DNA from: a virus
Direction: 5' to 3' (one strand)
Virus record (IMG/VR): IMGVR_UViG_3300018476_000040
Location: 1 to 25,156 of that record
DNA length: 25,156 nucleotides
Part shown: positions 6,173-12,978 of the stretch, piece by piece
Layout: the number at the start of each line of letters is the position of its first letter
Position numbering within the stretch: position 1 is the first letter of the stretch
Made by a program: the position numbers and the translations under genes
The notes under the pieces: generated by a model
Seen by the model: the letters and a program-made list of their open reading frames with translations, nothing else
What the model was told of the DNA's origin: nothing
Databases searched by the model: none

Positions 6173-8336
6173 CTGTACTTACTCCACCCATCATTTGTCG
6201 GGCTGCATCCGGTATTTGTAGTGGAGCAGACGGTTGAGTATCTGCCGTCGGCGTATTTTGAGACATAAATTCCTCTTCGAGGACGTCCGCTCCGAACTGC
6301 GCTTCAATCTTCGCGGCATCGAGCAGTCCTTTCACAATCATTTGATCGCGTCGGAAGTCGTCGTCTACACGGAGTTTTCGGTCCTCGAAATTCGACTTCG
6401 AAATAGCCGTAGCCATAGTAACGCGATTCTTTTCCATCTGGCTCTGCGCAAGAAGGGTGGCTGCATCGGGTTCCTTCGGCGTTTCCGCAATTGCCTTAAG
6501 CTGTTCGGGTGTAACTTCTTTGTAATATCTGCCGACATTTTTGACATTCGCGATGGCGAGAATATCTGTGAGCGTATTGCGGAACTCTTGGACGCCGCAG
6601 AGCGGATTCTCCACGCCGAACTGAGTCATAATCGTCGTCTGGGTCTGCTTGACGTCTTGCAGCACCATAAGCCGCGTCATATCGGAACCCTTGCCGAGGG
6701 TCGGGTTAACCGAAATGCGCATGGTAGGATCGTAGGTGGAAGGATTGACGGTCGTCCACTTCCCCGCCAGCTTGATCGTGCGTTCCGCGTTGGGCTTGTT
6801 GACAATTTCCCGCAGCAGCCCCTGGAACAGCTGCTTCATGCCGGTCTCGGCGAGAATGCGAGCACACAGTTCGATGCGTTCTTGGGCACCCTGAACGATT
6901 GCGTCGATGCCAGTTACGTTAGTAGATTGCAGAGCTTTAGGATCGACGCCCTTCGACGCATCCGAGATACCCGTCCGCGATTGCCGCAGCTGTTCCATAA
7001 TTCCGAACATTTCAAAGACGGGCTGGCCGACGAAATTATGGTTAATGGACATAACTGCGGCGTTGGGGTCGCCAGTGGTTCTGATCGGAGCGCCAATTTC
7101 GTCATTGAGCACATCGTCAGAATTGGTCGTGGTCTGATTGAAGACAGTTCGAGGCCAGATCGATTGTGCCAATGAGTCAAGGGAACCTCTCAACATGTTC
7201 GTCTTGATTACCTGGATATCTTTCACAAGATCGGCAGGAGTATCGCCCACCAGAGTATGAGGTTCAGGGTCAGGGCACCAGACAGCGAAGTTGGCATGCT
7301 GTACCACTTCATCACTAAGAATAAGATGATCATCCCCGATAGTGTGAATCTCGCGAAGCTCAGCGATTCCGTCTCCGTCCTTGTCAATGCGGATAAAATA
7401 ACAGCCGTACCTAACGTCCCAAGCATCGCTCAAGTCTCCTTGATCGAGGCCGGAATTACGGAACAAGCGGTCTGTTGAGTAATTATCCGGTTGTTGGTTC
7501 ATATAATCGGTCAGTTCGTCCAGATCGTAACCCATCTTGACTAGTTCTGACACGTTTACGATTTGGTCGTGACCGATCAGCGGCGCGTAAGCAACGTCCT
7601 TGGCCTTGCGGGATACACGGAACTCGTCGAGCGGCACCGAAACGATACGTGTGATCGGCTTCGACTTCGAGAAGCGGATACGGAGCTTTCCAATTACCCC
7701 CGGAATAACCGGGTGGGGTTCTTGCTCGAGCACTTCCATGCTCGGATTCTCGCTGGTGAGGTATTGCAGACCCTCCGGAGTTACGTTTTGATACTCCTGC
7801 TCGGTCACTTCCTCGTCGTTGTCGGTCCACCAACGCACAACGCCCGTCTTGCAACGCAAGGCGTCTTTACAAATGTCGTGGACGATCAGGAACCCCGGGT
7901 TATCCTCCCAGAGGATGTAGTTGAGATACGCCGTACACTGCTTGGCCATATCTTCCTGGCCTTCGTGGTTCGGCGAGCAATTCACAACATTCTCGGTACT
8001 AGTAAAAATGCGCATGAGGCTAGGAAGAATAGCCATAACAGTATCCCGAAAATCAGTGCTAACTGCACTTGATTTTCCCTCGCCTTCCTGCTCTGGATAC
8101 TCTGCGTAAAAGTATTTAAGATTTTCCTCACGGGCAGGCCCCAACTCGCTCTGTTCAAACGCAACTGCGTCATCAATAAGCGCTCGCACCGTATAATCAT
8201 ACACGGTATCGTCTTCGTCACCCGAGGCTGCTTGCGTTACGCCAGCCGGGGGCACCTGAACACCTAGCAATCCGGTCCCGGGGAAGTCGAGCCGTTCCAT
8301 CGCTTCGCCTTCGATCGGGGCAAATTGCTTGTTCAT
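6132..8336 (-). CDS. portal protein, P22-like
   Basis: A 734-aa protein, the right size for the podoviral portal, the dodecameric ring through which DNA is packaged and ejected. It has the expected N-terminal segment with VRALIDDAVAFEQSELGPAR, a helix-rich crown-side part and SLMRIFTSTENVVNC, all like P22-type portals. Later parts include GDTPADLVKDIQVIKTNMLR and SRTGISDASKGVDPKALQST, segments of the wing/stem region that I recall as conserved in such portals. The tail is rich in Gln, Pro and Ala and probably disordered. The ATG overlaps the terminase stop (ATGA), as expected for a terminase-portal pair. No frameshift is seen. The family subtype is recalled; the portal call is strong from size, context and motifs. 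Confidence 0.9.
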   Translation of the reverse strand: MNKQFAPIEGEAMERLDFPGTGLLGVQVPPAGVTQAASGDEDDTVYDYTVRALIDDAVAFEQSELGPAREENLKYFYAEYPEQEGEGKSSAVSTDFRDTVMAILPSLMRIFTSTENVVNCSPNHEGQEDMAKQCTAYLNYILWEDNPGFLIVHDICKDALRCKTGVVRWWTDNDEEVTEQEYQNVTPEGLQYLTSENPSMEVLEQEPHPVIPGVIGKLRIRFSKSKPITRIVSVPLDEFRVSRKAKDVAYAPLIGHDQIVNVSELVKMGYDLDELTDYMNQQPDNYSTDRLFRNSGLDQGDLSDAWDVRYGCYFIRIDKDGDGIAELREIHTIGDDHLILSDEVVQHANFAVWCPDPEPHTLVGDTPADLVKDIQVIKTNMLRGSLDSLAQSIWPRTVFNQTTTNSDDVLNDEIGAPIRTTGDPNAAVMSINHNFVGQPVFEMFGIMEQLRQSRTGISDASKGVDPKALQSTNVTGIDAIVQGAQERIELCARILAETGMKQLFQGLLREIVNKPNAERTIKLAGKWTTVNPSTYDPTMRISVNPTLGKGSDMTRLMVLQDVKQTQTTIMTQFGVENPLCGVQEFRNTLTDILAIANVKNVGRYYKEVTPEQLKAIAETPKEPDAATLLAQSQMEKNRVTMATAISKSNFEDRKLRVDDDFRRDQMIVKGLLDAAKIEAQFGADVLEEEFMSQNTPTADTQPSAPLQIPDAARQMMGGVSTDAERPAEAPPQQL

Positions 8337-9655
8337 CTAAGTCTCCTCGTCGGACTATTGTGCATCCGCTTCAGGTTGCGCCGCAATGCGCCTTCCCCGA
8401 TGCCGATCACATTGGAGCCGCCAATCATGAAGGCGAGCATATTTAAGGATACTGCGCCTACCCGGAATGCGTCGGAGGCGTGCGAGGCCCAGTTGTGGAC
8501 TGGCTTTCCGGTTGGCCCTTTGTGGTAATTTCTGAGTGCAGTGTATCCAGGTTCGGTTCGAACCTTGTCGAACCAGCACATTCGGAGAACTGCTCGCGTG
8601 GCCGAAATCCCATCTTCAACAGTGTGTGCCGGACAAACGAAGACGTTGGGGAGCATACCATCCAGAACTTCTTTTCTGGAGACCCCAGTTCCAAGCTCTC
8701 GTGCTTTGATGTCGTGGGGGAGTACGTGAACCCCATATTGGTAAGGCTTGCCTTTAATTTGCCCCACGTAGTGTTCAAGCCCTTTGCCAGTGTTCGCATA
8801 GTAGTCGATAACATGGAGTTCTCTCCCGCACTTCTGCACGAACCAGATCACCATTTCGTCGTCGATACCAAGGTCCCACCACGTCATAACGAGGGAATTG
8901 GGGTCGTACGGAACTCCGCAAATCTGGCTCGGGGTTGCCATCTGAATGTCGTTGAGTACTTCGCCGTAGTAGGAACCCTCCACCGGAGCGTCGAAGGAAC
9001 ACATCATTTCACGGGCGAACTCGTCGCTCGTCATGTCCTTCCGCATCTCTTGGACTTCCAGGGGGTCCAGAGCGTCGGTTTCCGTCACTGGTATGTTGAA
9101 TATATCCCAATCGTCGGACTTCTCAGCCCGCTTCTTCAATTCGTGGAAGTGATCATCCCCGTTAGACGTGCCAGAAATGATACCCCACCCGCCATAGTCA
9201 GCAAGGCAAGGACGCACAACGCTGCCAAGCATAGAAGGATTAAGCATAGGATATTCATCCGCGACAATCCCATCGAAATACAGCCCTCTCATTCGTTCGT
9301 AAGCAGCGGAACCGCCGTATAAGTTAATCATAGCGCCGTTCGGCAGAACTACTTGAAGGTCGCCTTCCACAACACGAACTGATGGGAGAACCCCAGTGTA
9401 ATACTTGTAATACCCCCAAACAAGGTCTTTGGCTTGCGCAAAGGATGGCCCTATATACCCATAACGCGGCGGTGGGAAGGTCCGTTTGTTCTCGAGAGCT
9501 TTTCGGACAGTGTGGTTGCACAGCGCGACTGTCTTTCCGGCTCGTCGGTGGGCGACGACGAATTTCCATCGCTTCAAGCTTTCGTGAAGCGGCCGAAAGT
9601 GCACCCGTGGAACGTAGGGAATGGTAATCCGGGGTGCTTGTTCTTCCAGGCTCAT
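8333..9655 (-). CDS. terminase large subunit
   Basis: A 440-aa packaging motor: ATPase that pumps DNA into the head plus nuclease that cuts the concatemer. Residues 35-42 (AHRRAGKT) form the Walker A, IVADE at 130-134 the Walker B with the catalytic Glu, and SGTSN around 161-165 the coupling motif. The nuclease part begins with WWDLG (Asp261), continues with HVIDYY (Asp284) and LPHD (Asp315), and ends with the family-typical HASDAFR near the C-terminus. All key acidic residues are present, so the enzyme looks intact. The ATG follows directly on the stop of a 30-codon microgene (TAG-ATG). The end overlaps the portal start. The length is near the usual 430-500 aa of podoviral terminases. Confidence 0.95.
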   Translation of the reverse strand: MSLEEQAPRITIPYVPRVHFRPLHESLKRWKFVVAHRRAGKTVALCNHTVRKALENKRTFPPPRYGYIGPSFAQAKDLVWGYYKYYTGVLPSVRVVEGDLQVVLPNGAMINLYGGSAAYERMRGLYFDGIVADEYPMLNPSMLGSVVRPCLADYGGWGIISGTSNGDDHFHELKKRAEKSDDWDIFNIPVTETDALDPLEVQEMRKDMTSDEFAREMMCSFDAPVEGSYYGEVLNDIQMATPSQICGVPYDPNSLVMTWWDLGIDDEMVIWFVQKCGRELHVIDYYANTGKGLEHYVGQIKGKPYQYGVHVLPHDIKARELGTGVSRKEVLDGMLPNVFVCPAHTVEDGISATRAVLRMCWFDKVRTEPGYTALRNYHKGPTGKPVHNWASHASDAFRVGAVSLNMLAFMIGGSNVIGIGEGALRRNLKRMHNSPTRRLR

Positions 9656-9748
9656 CTAAATGTCTCTTCCCGCCTGTAAATGGCACCAAATAACGTAACG
9701 ATGGAACCCCCACCAATACGGATTAGCGGGGGACCATCTAATAATCAC
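9656..9748 (-). CDS. possible 30-aa Trp/Tyr-rich microprotein
   Basis: A 30-codon frame with a GTG start that overlaps the previous stop as GTGA and ends in TAG directly against the terminase ATG. It reads through WSPANPYWWGFHRYVIWCHL and is unusually rich in Trp, Tyr and His. It fills exactly the space between two coding frames with coupled ends on both sides, which is the main evidence. No family is known to me. It could instead be leader sequence that only carries ribosomes to the terminase gene. Confidence 0.4.
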   Translation of the reverse strand: MIIRWSPANPYWWGFHRYVIWCHLQAGRDI

Positions 9749-9828
9749 TGTATCGGCCTCATAATGGCAAACATTACCGCTAGGAATATAAGCATAACGC
9801 CGAAAGCAGTGAGGGGGTCTACTTCCAT
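9745..9828 (-). CDS. 27-aa single-span membrane microprotein
   Basis: Reads MEVDPLTAFGVMLIFLAVMF and continues to AIMRPIQ. Residues 8-23 form one hydrophobic helix with an acidic N-terminus and a basic Arg after it, so an inner-membrane peptide is likely. The ATG overlaps the stop of the Acb2/Tad1-like gene (TAATG) and the TGA overlaps the next GTG. Coupled spacing on both sides and a clean hydrophobic pattern support a real gene. Function is unknown; a lysis- or membrane-related role is only a guess. Confidence 0.6.
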   Translation of the reverse strand: MEVDPLTAFGVMLIFLAVMFAIMRPIQ

Positions 9829-10034
9829 TACTTCTTCGCCGTGGTAACCAGTTTAACCGCCCACATCGCGGCCTCTTCGAATGCCGTCATGGCCAACGCC
9901 GCTAAGCGCGGGTCCATGTGCTTGTGTTCCTCACAGAAGTCGATACAATCGGCGGACCATCGCTTGATCTTGTCGACTTTGTTGTCCTGCGACGGGTTGA
10001 AGGATTCCCGTACCCTCTCTGCCCCGATGCTCAT
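9828..10034 (-). CDS. Acb2/Tad1-type hairpin protein
   Basis: A 68-aa two-helix protein. The ATG at 10034 is chosen because it overlaps the previous stop as ATGA; a start ten codons earlier is possible but would lie deep in the upstream gene. The key stretch is ERVRESFNPSQDNKVDKIK, then SADCIDFCEE and a second helix ending AFEEAAMWAVKLVTT. The pattern R-x-x-FNPS, K-V-x-x-IK and EEAAMWAVK is the one I recall for the Acb2/Tad1 hairpin family. Characterised members soak up the cyclic nucleotide signals of CBASS and Thoeris defence. The protein would act in the cytoplasm. It lacks the extra C-terminal parts of some members, so ligand choice cannot be read. Being beside the terminase genes suggests late or constitutive expression. 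Family fairly likely; sponge activity inferred. Confidence 0.7.
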   Translation of the reverse strand: MSIGAERVRESFNPSQDNKVDKIKRWSADCIDFCEEHKHMDPRLAALAMTAFEEAAMWAVKLVTTAKK

Positions 10035-10327
10035 GCGATGCTCTGCGCGACGTGCTTCTCGCACTTTTCGCCGATGGCGCGGCGTTGCTCCATGAGATAC
10101 GTCAACACTTTCTCGACGGAGTTACGCGTGGCGTCGTTCGTCCCAGATGACGGCAGACGCTTCATCTGATCCGAAAGCATGGCAGCCACCGAGACTGCGT
10201 TATGCAGTGCGATGAAGTGTGCCTCCTCGTCGCGCTGCTGCTTAAGCTGCGCTTCCGTCAGGCGTAACTGTGGCTTTGGTAGGGGAATGTCTCGCTGCGC
10301 GATGTCTTTACCCTGTGTCTCGTTCAT
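10031..10327 (-). CDS. 98-aa helical protein, unknown
   Basis: I do not recognise this protein. It begins MNETQGKDIAQRDIPLPKP, has a long helix with LTEAQLKQQRDEEAHFIALH and a second with VEKVLTYLMEQRRAIGEKCEKH. It is charged and soluble. It overlaps the small-terminase gene by 20 bases and the Acb2/Tad1-like gene by 4, so the three are translated together. AAGGG about 9 bases before the ATG acts as ribosome site. A role as terminase accessory or regulator is possible from its place, but nothing in the sequence shows it. Confidence 0.7.
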   Translation of the reverse strand: MNETQGKDIAQRDIPLPKPQLRLTEAQLKQQRDEEAHFIALHNAVSVAAMLSDQMKRLPSSGTNDATRNSVEKVLTYLMEQRRAIGEKCEKHVAQSIA

Positions 10328-10802
10328 GTTCGATCACCCTTCCCTGTACTTCTTGCGGTTCTTTCTCTTCTTCGCCGAAAGTTTGGCCGTCGCCCCACTG
10401 GACGACAATAGTTCCACCAGCGGAGTTCTTGACGGTAACACCTCCAGAACTTCCAGATCCCCACCCGCGATGCTTCCCGATGTTAGTAAGTACGAATCGA
10501 GACATGGTGTCCCGTCGCGAAGGATCCAATTCGTCCGTAAGCGCATTGTATACGTTGCTTTCCGCTATGTCAACTAACCTATCAGCTGCTTCTTGCATTT
10601 CAGCGGATAGGTAAGGGGACTTCTTAACGAATGCGCGTAGCCGTATGGAGGTTATCTTAAGTAGCTTCGCCGCTTCAGTTATGTTCCCTGCCGCCATCCA
10701 GATAGCCGTCCGACATTCCTCGATGTCGAGAGGAAGTTCGAACGGTCGCTCTGAATACGGCATCGTAGGCAGAGCGACCAGATCGTCGGGAATTTCCGTC
10801 AC
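10308..10802 (-). CDS. terminase small subunit-like protein
   Basis: A 164-aa protein placed where podoviruses carry the small terminase, the DNA-recognition ring that selects phage DNA for packaging. Residues 30-60 carry a helix-turn-helix (ECRTAIWMAAGNITEAAKLL then a recognition helix with RLRAFVKKSP). A helical oligomerisation part follows, with AESNVYNALTDELD and SRFVLTNIGKHRGWG. The C-terminus is acidic and Gln/Glu-rich. The start is a GTG with only a distant AAGGA, because the preceding gene ends just 14 bases earlier. A full promoter lies inside its codons (10573-10545) and points to the genes downstream. The HTH and context make the call likely; sequence identity to a named TerS is not claimed. 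Confidence 0.75.
   Translation of the reverse strand: MTEIPDDLVALPTMPYSERPFELPLDIEECRTAIWMAAGNITEAAKLLKITSIRLRAFVKKSPYLSAEMQEAADRLVDIAESNVYNALTDELDPSRRDTMSRFVLTNIGKHRGWGSGSSGGVTVKNSAGGTIVVQWGDGQTFGEEEKEPQEVQGRVIEHERDTG
10545..10573 (-). promoter_or_regulatory. internal promoter in small terminase gene
   Basis: TTGACA (10573-10568), exactly 17 bases, TACAAT (10550-10545). Both hexamers match the sigma70 consensus at 11 of 12 positions. It lacks the GC after -35 and the TGn of the other copies. It would drive the 98-aa gene, the Acb2/Tad1-like gene, microgenes and large terminase. Confidence 0.5.
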
Positions 10803-10816
10803 CGAAAAGTATATCC

Positions 10817-11605
10817 TTACTTCTTCGGCTTGTTCTTGTCTTCCTCGGCTTTGTCGGCCTTCGCCTTGGCTTCCTCAGCCTGCTTCGCTTCCACCTTGGT
10901 CCGCTCATCGAAAGCGGTCTTCCCGGCCTTGTTCTCCTGCTCGCGTTCCGCCTTGGCGACAGCTGCGCGTTCGTCGTCGGATTTGGTTACAAGGATAGCT
11001 CCTTGCACCTGTCCGCGATTCCGAGAATCTGTCGGCAGATAATCGGGGCGGTCGGTCTGCGGGTTGCCGTGCGGAAGGTTGCTGGTTCCCGTGTGACGCC
11101 GCCTTGCTTCCCTGTGGTCGCTGGTCTTCGCAGCTGATTCTGCGTACGCTTCGGGGCTTGAGGGCATCCACCGATTGTCGACGCCCGGGTTCAGCGGGGG
11201 AATAAGCTCCGCGCCGGATTCTGTAACCAGCGCGTGGTAACCACTGCCCTCTGCGGCGTACTGCTTCCGCACTCGAATCCACTTCACTTGGTCCTCGACG
11301 TTCGGGATGAACTCGTAGACTCCGGTGATTGCGCCCGCGTCGTCGAGGGAAGCGTACCAGACGTCTCCGACCGGCATCTGATCCGCGCCGATTACGTTAT
11401 CGAAAAGCCCCTCGAACTGAGTGGGGATTCCGCCGGTCTTATTGGCGACGGAACGCACGTAGGCTCGGGTCTCGCCTTCATTGATGGCGTGATCGAAATC
11501 CTTTTGCTCCTCGGGGCTGAAATTCTTGAGGAGCGGATGCGGAGGATTGGCAGCCGAAAGTGGTTCAGTCTGAGGGGGATCATTCTGAGGCTGTAGGTTA
11601 GTCAT
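10817..11605 (-). CDS. 262-aa first late-block protein, unknown
   Basis: First gene of the leftward block, directly behind its promoter. The ATG at 11605 has GGGAGAG 7 bases upstream; the frame is open far beyond it, but codons before this start read as low-complexity and lie upstream of the promoter. Residues 20-140 look folded, with HPLLKNFSPEEQKDFDHAIN, VWYASLDDAGAITGVYEFIP and a WIRVRKQY segment. Residues 150-205 are hydrophilic, and the last 50 residues are almost only Lys, Ala, Glu and Asp (a probable charged helix). No family is recognised. A packaging- or head-associated role is suggested only by its place before the small terminase. Confidence 0.7.
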   Translation of the reverse strand: MTNLQPQNDPPQTEPLSAANPPHPLLKNFSPEEQKDFDHAINEGETRAYVRSVANKTGGIPTQFEGLFDNVIGADQMPVGDVWYASLDDAGAITGVYEFIPNVEDQVKWIRVRKQYAAEGSGYHALVTESGAELIPPLNPGVDNRWMPSSPEAYAESAAKTSDHREARRRHTGTSNLPHGNPQTDRPDYLPTDSRNRGQVQGAILVTKSDDERAAVAKAEREQENKAGKTAFDERTKVEAKQAEEAKAKADKAEEDKNKPKK

Positions 11606-11635
11606 TATACAACTCTCCCGTGTGAAAGAAACTCC

Positions 11636-11664
11636 ATGATAACACGTGCGTAGGCGCGTGTCAA
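11636..11664 (-). promoter_or_regulatory. promoter of leftward late block
   Basis: TTGACA (11664-11659), 17-base spacer ending GTGT, TATCAT (11641-11636). Start expected near 11629, about 24 bases before the first late gene's ATG. This is the main leftward promoter of the divergent region. Confidence 0.8.
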
Positions 11665-11763
11665 GTTGAGGCGGAACATGTGGAACGGTGTTCGACGGGC
11701 GTGGGAGAGTTTTAGTGCAGGGGTACGCGCGTTGCAAAGCGTTCCGCTCCGGAATGGGTCCCG

Positions 11764-11792
11764 CCCCTCGCTCGTCTGTGACGAGCGAGGGG
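11764..11792. repeat. 13-bp perfect inverted repeat, 3-base loop
   Basis: CCCCTCGCTCGTC (11764-11776), TGT, GACGAGCGAGGGG (11780-11792). It is followed rightwards by TTGGGGGGTTTC rather than a T tract. It lies between two divergent promoters, where no transcript needs ending except antisense ones. Role unknown: terminator, protein site or replication signal. Confidence 0.8.
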
Positions 11793-11847
11793 TTGGGGGG
11801 TTTCAAGCGCGCGAAACGAGTGGAACCAAAATTCGAATCCCAGATGC

Positions 11848-11858
11848 GACACCGTGTC
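11848..11858. promoter_or_regulatory. operator-like dyad before rightward promoter
   Basis: GACAC-C-GTGTC, two 5-base arms around one base, ends 3 bases before the -35 element at 11862. A bound regulator here would touch RNA polymerase. It is short and could be chance. Confidence 0.35.
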
Positions 11859-11861
11859 ACA

Positions 11862-11890
11862 TTGGCACGCGCAACGCGGCGTGGTACAAT
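11862..11890 (+). promoter_or_regulatory. rightward promoter for paralogue 1
   Basis: TTGGCA (11862-11867), 17-base spacer ending GTGG, TACAAT (11885-11890). The leader of about 75 bases can fold: GGGGCGA (11904-11910) with TCGCCCC (11922-11928), competing with CTCGGG (11892-11897) against CCCGAG (11926-11931). Confidence 0.75.
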
Positions 11891-11970
11891 GCTCGGGCAA
11901 TGGGGGGCGACGCAGCCCCTATCGCCCCGAGGCCCCGGCCCGGGTTCCGCTGCAGTCCTAGGAGCATCGT

Positions 11971-12462
11971 ATGTCCCGTAAGTCTCGCGCCCTCGCCGCC
12001 CCCGTCGCCGCCTTCGTCGACGCGCCCGACACCCCCACCCTTGCCGACGTGCTCGAAGCCCTCCCGGGCGTCGATGCCGAAGTCGCCGAGGACGTCGCTC
12101 GGAAGGGCTCGGTGGTCCGCGCCACCTACAAGAAGCTCTACGCGGCTCGCGCCTCCGAGGCGGGCCTGCCGAAGGCGGCCCAGCGCTCCTGCTGGGATTG
12201 GCTCGCCCAGCAGTTGGCTGGCGAAGTCCTCGTCGACGGCAAGTTCGTCGAGTCCCGGTTCCGCGCGCTGCTCGACGCGAACGGCGTCCGGAACGACCAC
12301 TGGGGCACCGGCGAGAAGCGCACCAAGGGCTGGGAAGGCCGCCTCCGAATGACCGGGCGGCTGGCGCTCCAGAAGGTGGTGGCCAAGCAGGGCTTCCTCG
12401 CCACGGCGGACGGCGAGGAACTCCCCGCCCCCGAGGACTTCGTCGCCAAGCACACCCACTGA
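11971..12462 (+). CDS. GW-GR-RMTGR family protein, paralogue 1
   Basis: A 163-aa protein, one of four related proteins in the window. Residues 1-45 are an Ala/Pro/Asp-rich lead. Residues 47-142 are the shared domain: VVRATYKKLYAARA, a helix with CWDWLAQQL, a hydrophobic helix FRALLDANGV, and the signature KGWEGRLRMTGR at 119-130. It is followed by LALQKVVAKQGFL. The many Arg residues around the signature suggest nucleic-acid contact, but no known domain is recognised and the fold is unknown. The ATG has TAGGAGC 7-8 bases upstream. It is the first gene behind its own promoter and is followed by a 9-bp GCAA hairpin. I remember similar hypothetical proteins in other phages, none with a known role. 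Confidence 0.85.
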   Translation: MSRKSRALAAPVAAFVDAPDTPTLADVLEALPGVDAEVAEDVARKGSVVRATYKKLYAARASEAGLPKAAQRSCWDWLAQQLAGEVLVDGKFVESRFRALLDANGVRNDHWGTGEKRTKGWEGRLRMTGRLALQKVVAKQGFLATADGEELPAPEDFVAKHTH

Positions 12463-12471
12463 GGAACCACC

Positions 12472-12493
12472 GGGCGGGGCGCAAGCCCCGCCC
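12472..12493 (+). terminator. GC hairpin with GCAA loop after paralogue 1
   Basis: GGGCGGGGC, loop GCAA, GCCCCGCCC: a 9-bp all-GC stem capped by a GNRA tetraloop, 9 bases after the stop codon. No T tract follows (ATCCTCCC), so it may stabilise the mRNA 3' end or weaken transcription rather than stop it fully. Confidence 0.6.
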
Positions 12494-12507
12494 ATCCTCC
12501 CAGCATC

Positions 12508-12521
12508 GCGAAACTTTTCGC
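12508..12521. promoter_or_regulatory. GCGAAA-N2-TTTCGC dyad
   Basis: GCGAAACTTTTCGC lies directly against the ribosome site AAGGAG of the 26-aa gene. It is a near copy of the perfect palindrome at 12675-12690, so one DNA-binding protein could bind both. As RNA it could also fold weakly. Confidence 0.45.
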
Positions 12522-12533
12522 AAGGAGAAAATC

Positions 12534-12614
12534 ATGGAACCAGTGGAAATCGAGTTCGTTATCTGCGTACTTCTCACCACCGCTGTTACGTTCTTCGCGG
12601 CGTGGAATTGGTGA
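12534..12614 (+). CDS. 26-aa membrane microprotein
   Basis: Reads MEPVEIEFVICVLLTTAVTF and ends FAAWNW. A good ribosome site, AAGGAG, lies 8 bases upstream. Residues 7-23 form one hydrophobic segment with an acidic N-terminus and Trp residues at the end, typical of a small inner-membrane peptide. It is too short for any family call. It sits after paralogue 1 and its hairpin, and could be co-transcribed by read-through. The ribosome site and the clear hydrophobic pattern are the evidence; the function is unknown. Confidence 0.6.
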   Translation: MEPVEIEFVICVLLTTAVTFFAAWNW

Positions 12615-12978
12615 AACCGCACGCGGGTACTGGAACTGGGCGCGCGAATGCGCCCAACCACGCGCAGCGCGCGTTGCGAAACGTTTCGCAGAGTACGGCC
12701 GAAAGTACGTGCCGCGTACGCCGAAACAGCGGCCCCGGAACATGGCGCGTTGCGCGTGGAGACGTTTCGTATGGCGGTGCCTCCCGTATTCCGGTGTCCG
12801 AGGTTTTTCCTGCGGCTGGCCCAGCCTCTCTCCCCCGCGCCGCACCGAAAATAGCTGCCCCTCCTCCCCCACGCGTGGCTCCCTTCTCCCCCCACTTCGG
12901 ACCCCCCGGGACGGGAGGAACGGAGGTACTGAAAGGACTGACAAGCGCAACGTTCGCCACCTCCACTCGAAATCCTAC
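12615..12978. other. GC-rich region with palindromes, no clear gene
   Basis: About 360 bases before the next promoter. It holds the 16-base perfect palindrome TGCGAAACGTTTCGCA (12675-12690), inside a 21-base element that matches 11727-11747 at 18 positions. A third, interrupted copy lies at 12745-12770. GTACG words cluster at 12690-12720, and C-rich runs fill 12820-12910. A 123-codon frame from a GTG at 12611 exists but has low-complexity content. Operator or origin function is possible. Confidence 0.5.
12675..12690. repeat. 16-base perfect palindrome
   Basis: TGCGAAACGTTTCGCA is its own reverse complement. Related half-sites occur at 12508-12521, 12761-12770 and 11727-11747. The arrangement suggests sites for a dimeric DNA-binding protein. 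Confidence 0.75.

Larger units (their letters stand above)
11606..11970. other. divergent control region without genes
   Basis: These 365 bases separate leftward and rightward blocks. They hold the leftward promoter (11664-11636), one copy of a 21-base element shared with 12669-12689 (11727-11747), a 13-bp hairpin (11764-11792), a GACAC-C-GTGTC dyad (11848-11858), the rightward promoter (11862-11890) and a GC-rich leader. No coding frame with a ribosome site is seen. Likely a regulatory hub, possibly also an origin. Confidence 0.65.

Noticed and set aside
6541-6569. TTGACA followed at 16-17 bases by TATCTG/ATCTGT on the + strand within the portal gene
   Set aside because: The -10 is poor, the extended TGn and flanks of the phage promoter family are missing, and it would be antisense to the late operon.
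7381-7400. TTGACA on the - strand inside the portal gene
   Set aside because: No -10-like sequence at 16-18 bases.
11820-11860. TTCGAATC resembling a tRNA T-arm
   Set aside because: The flanking bases do not pair as a T stem and no acceptor or anticodon stem can be built around it.
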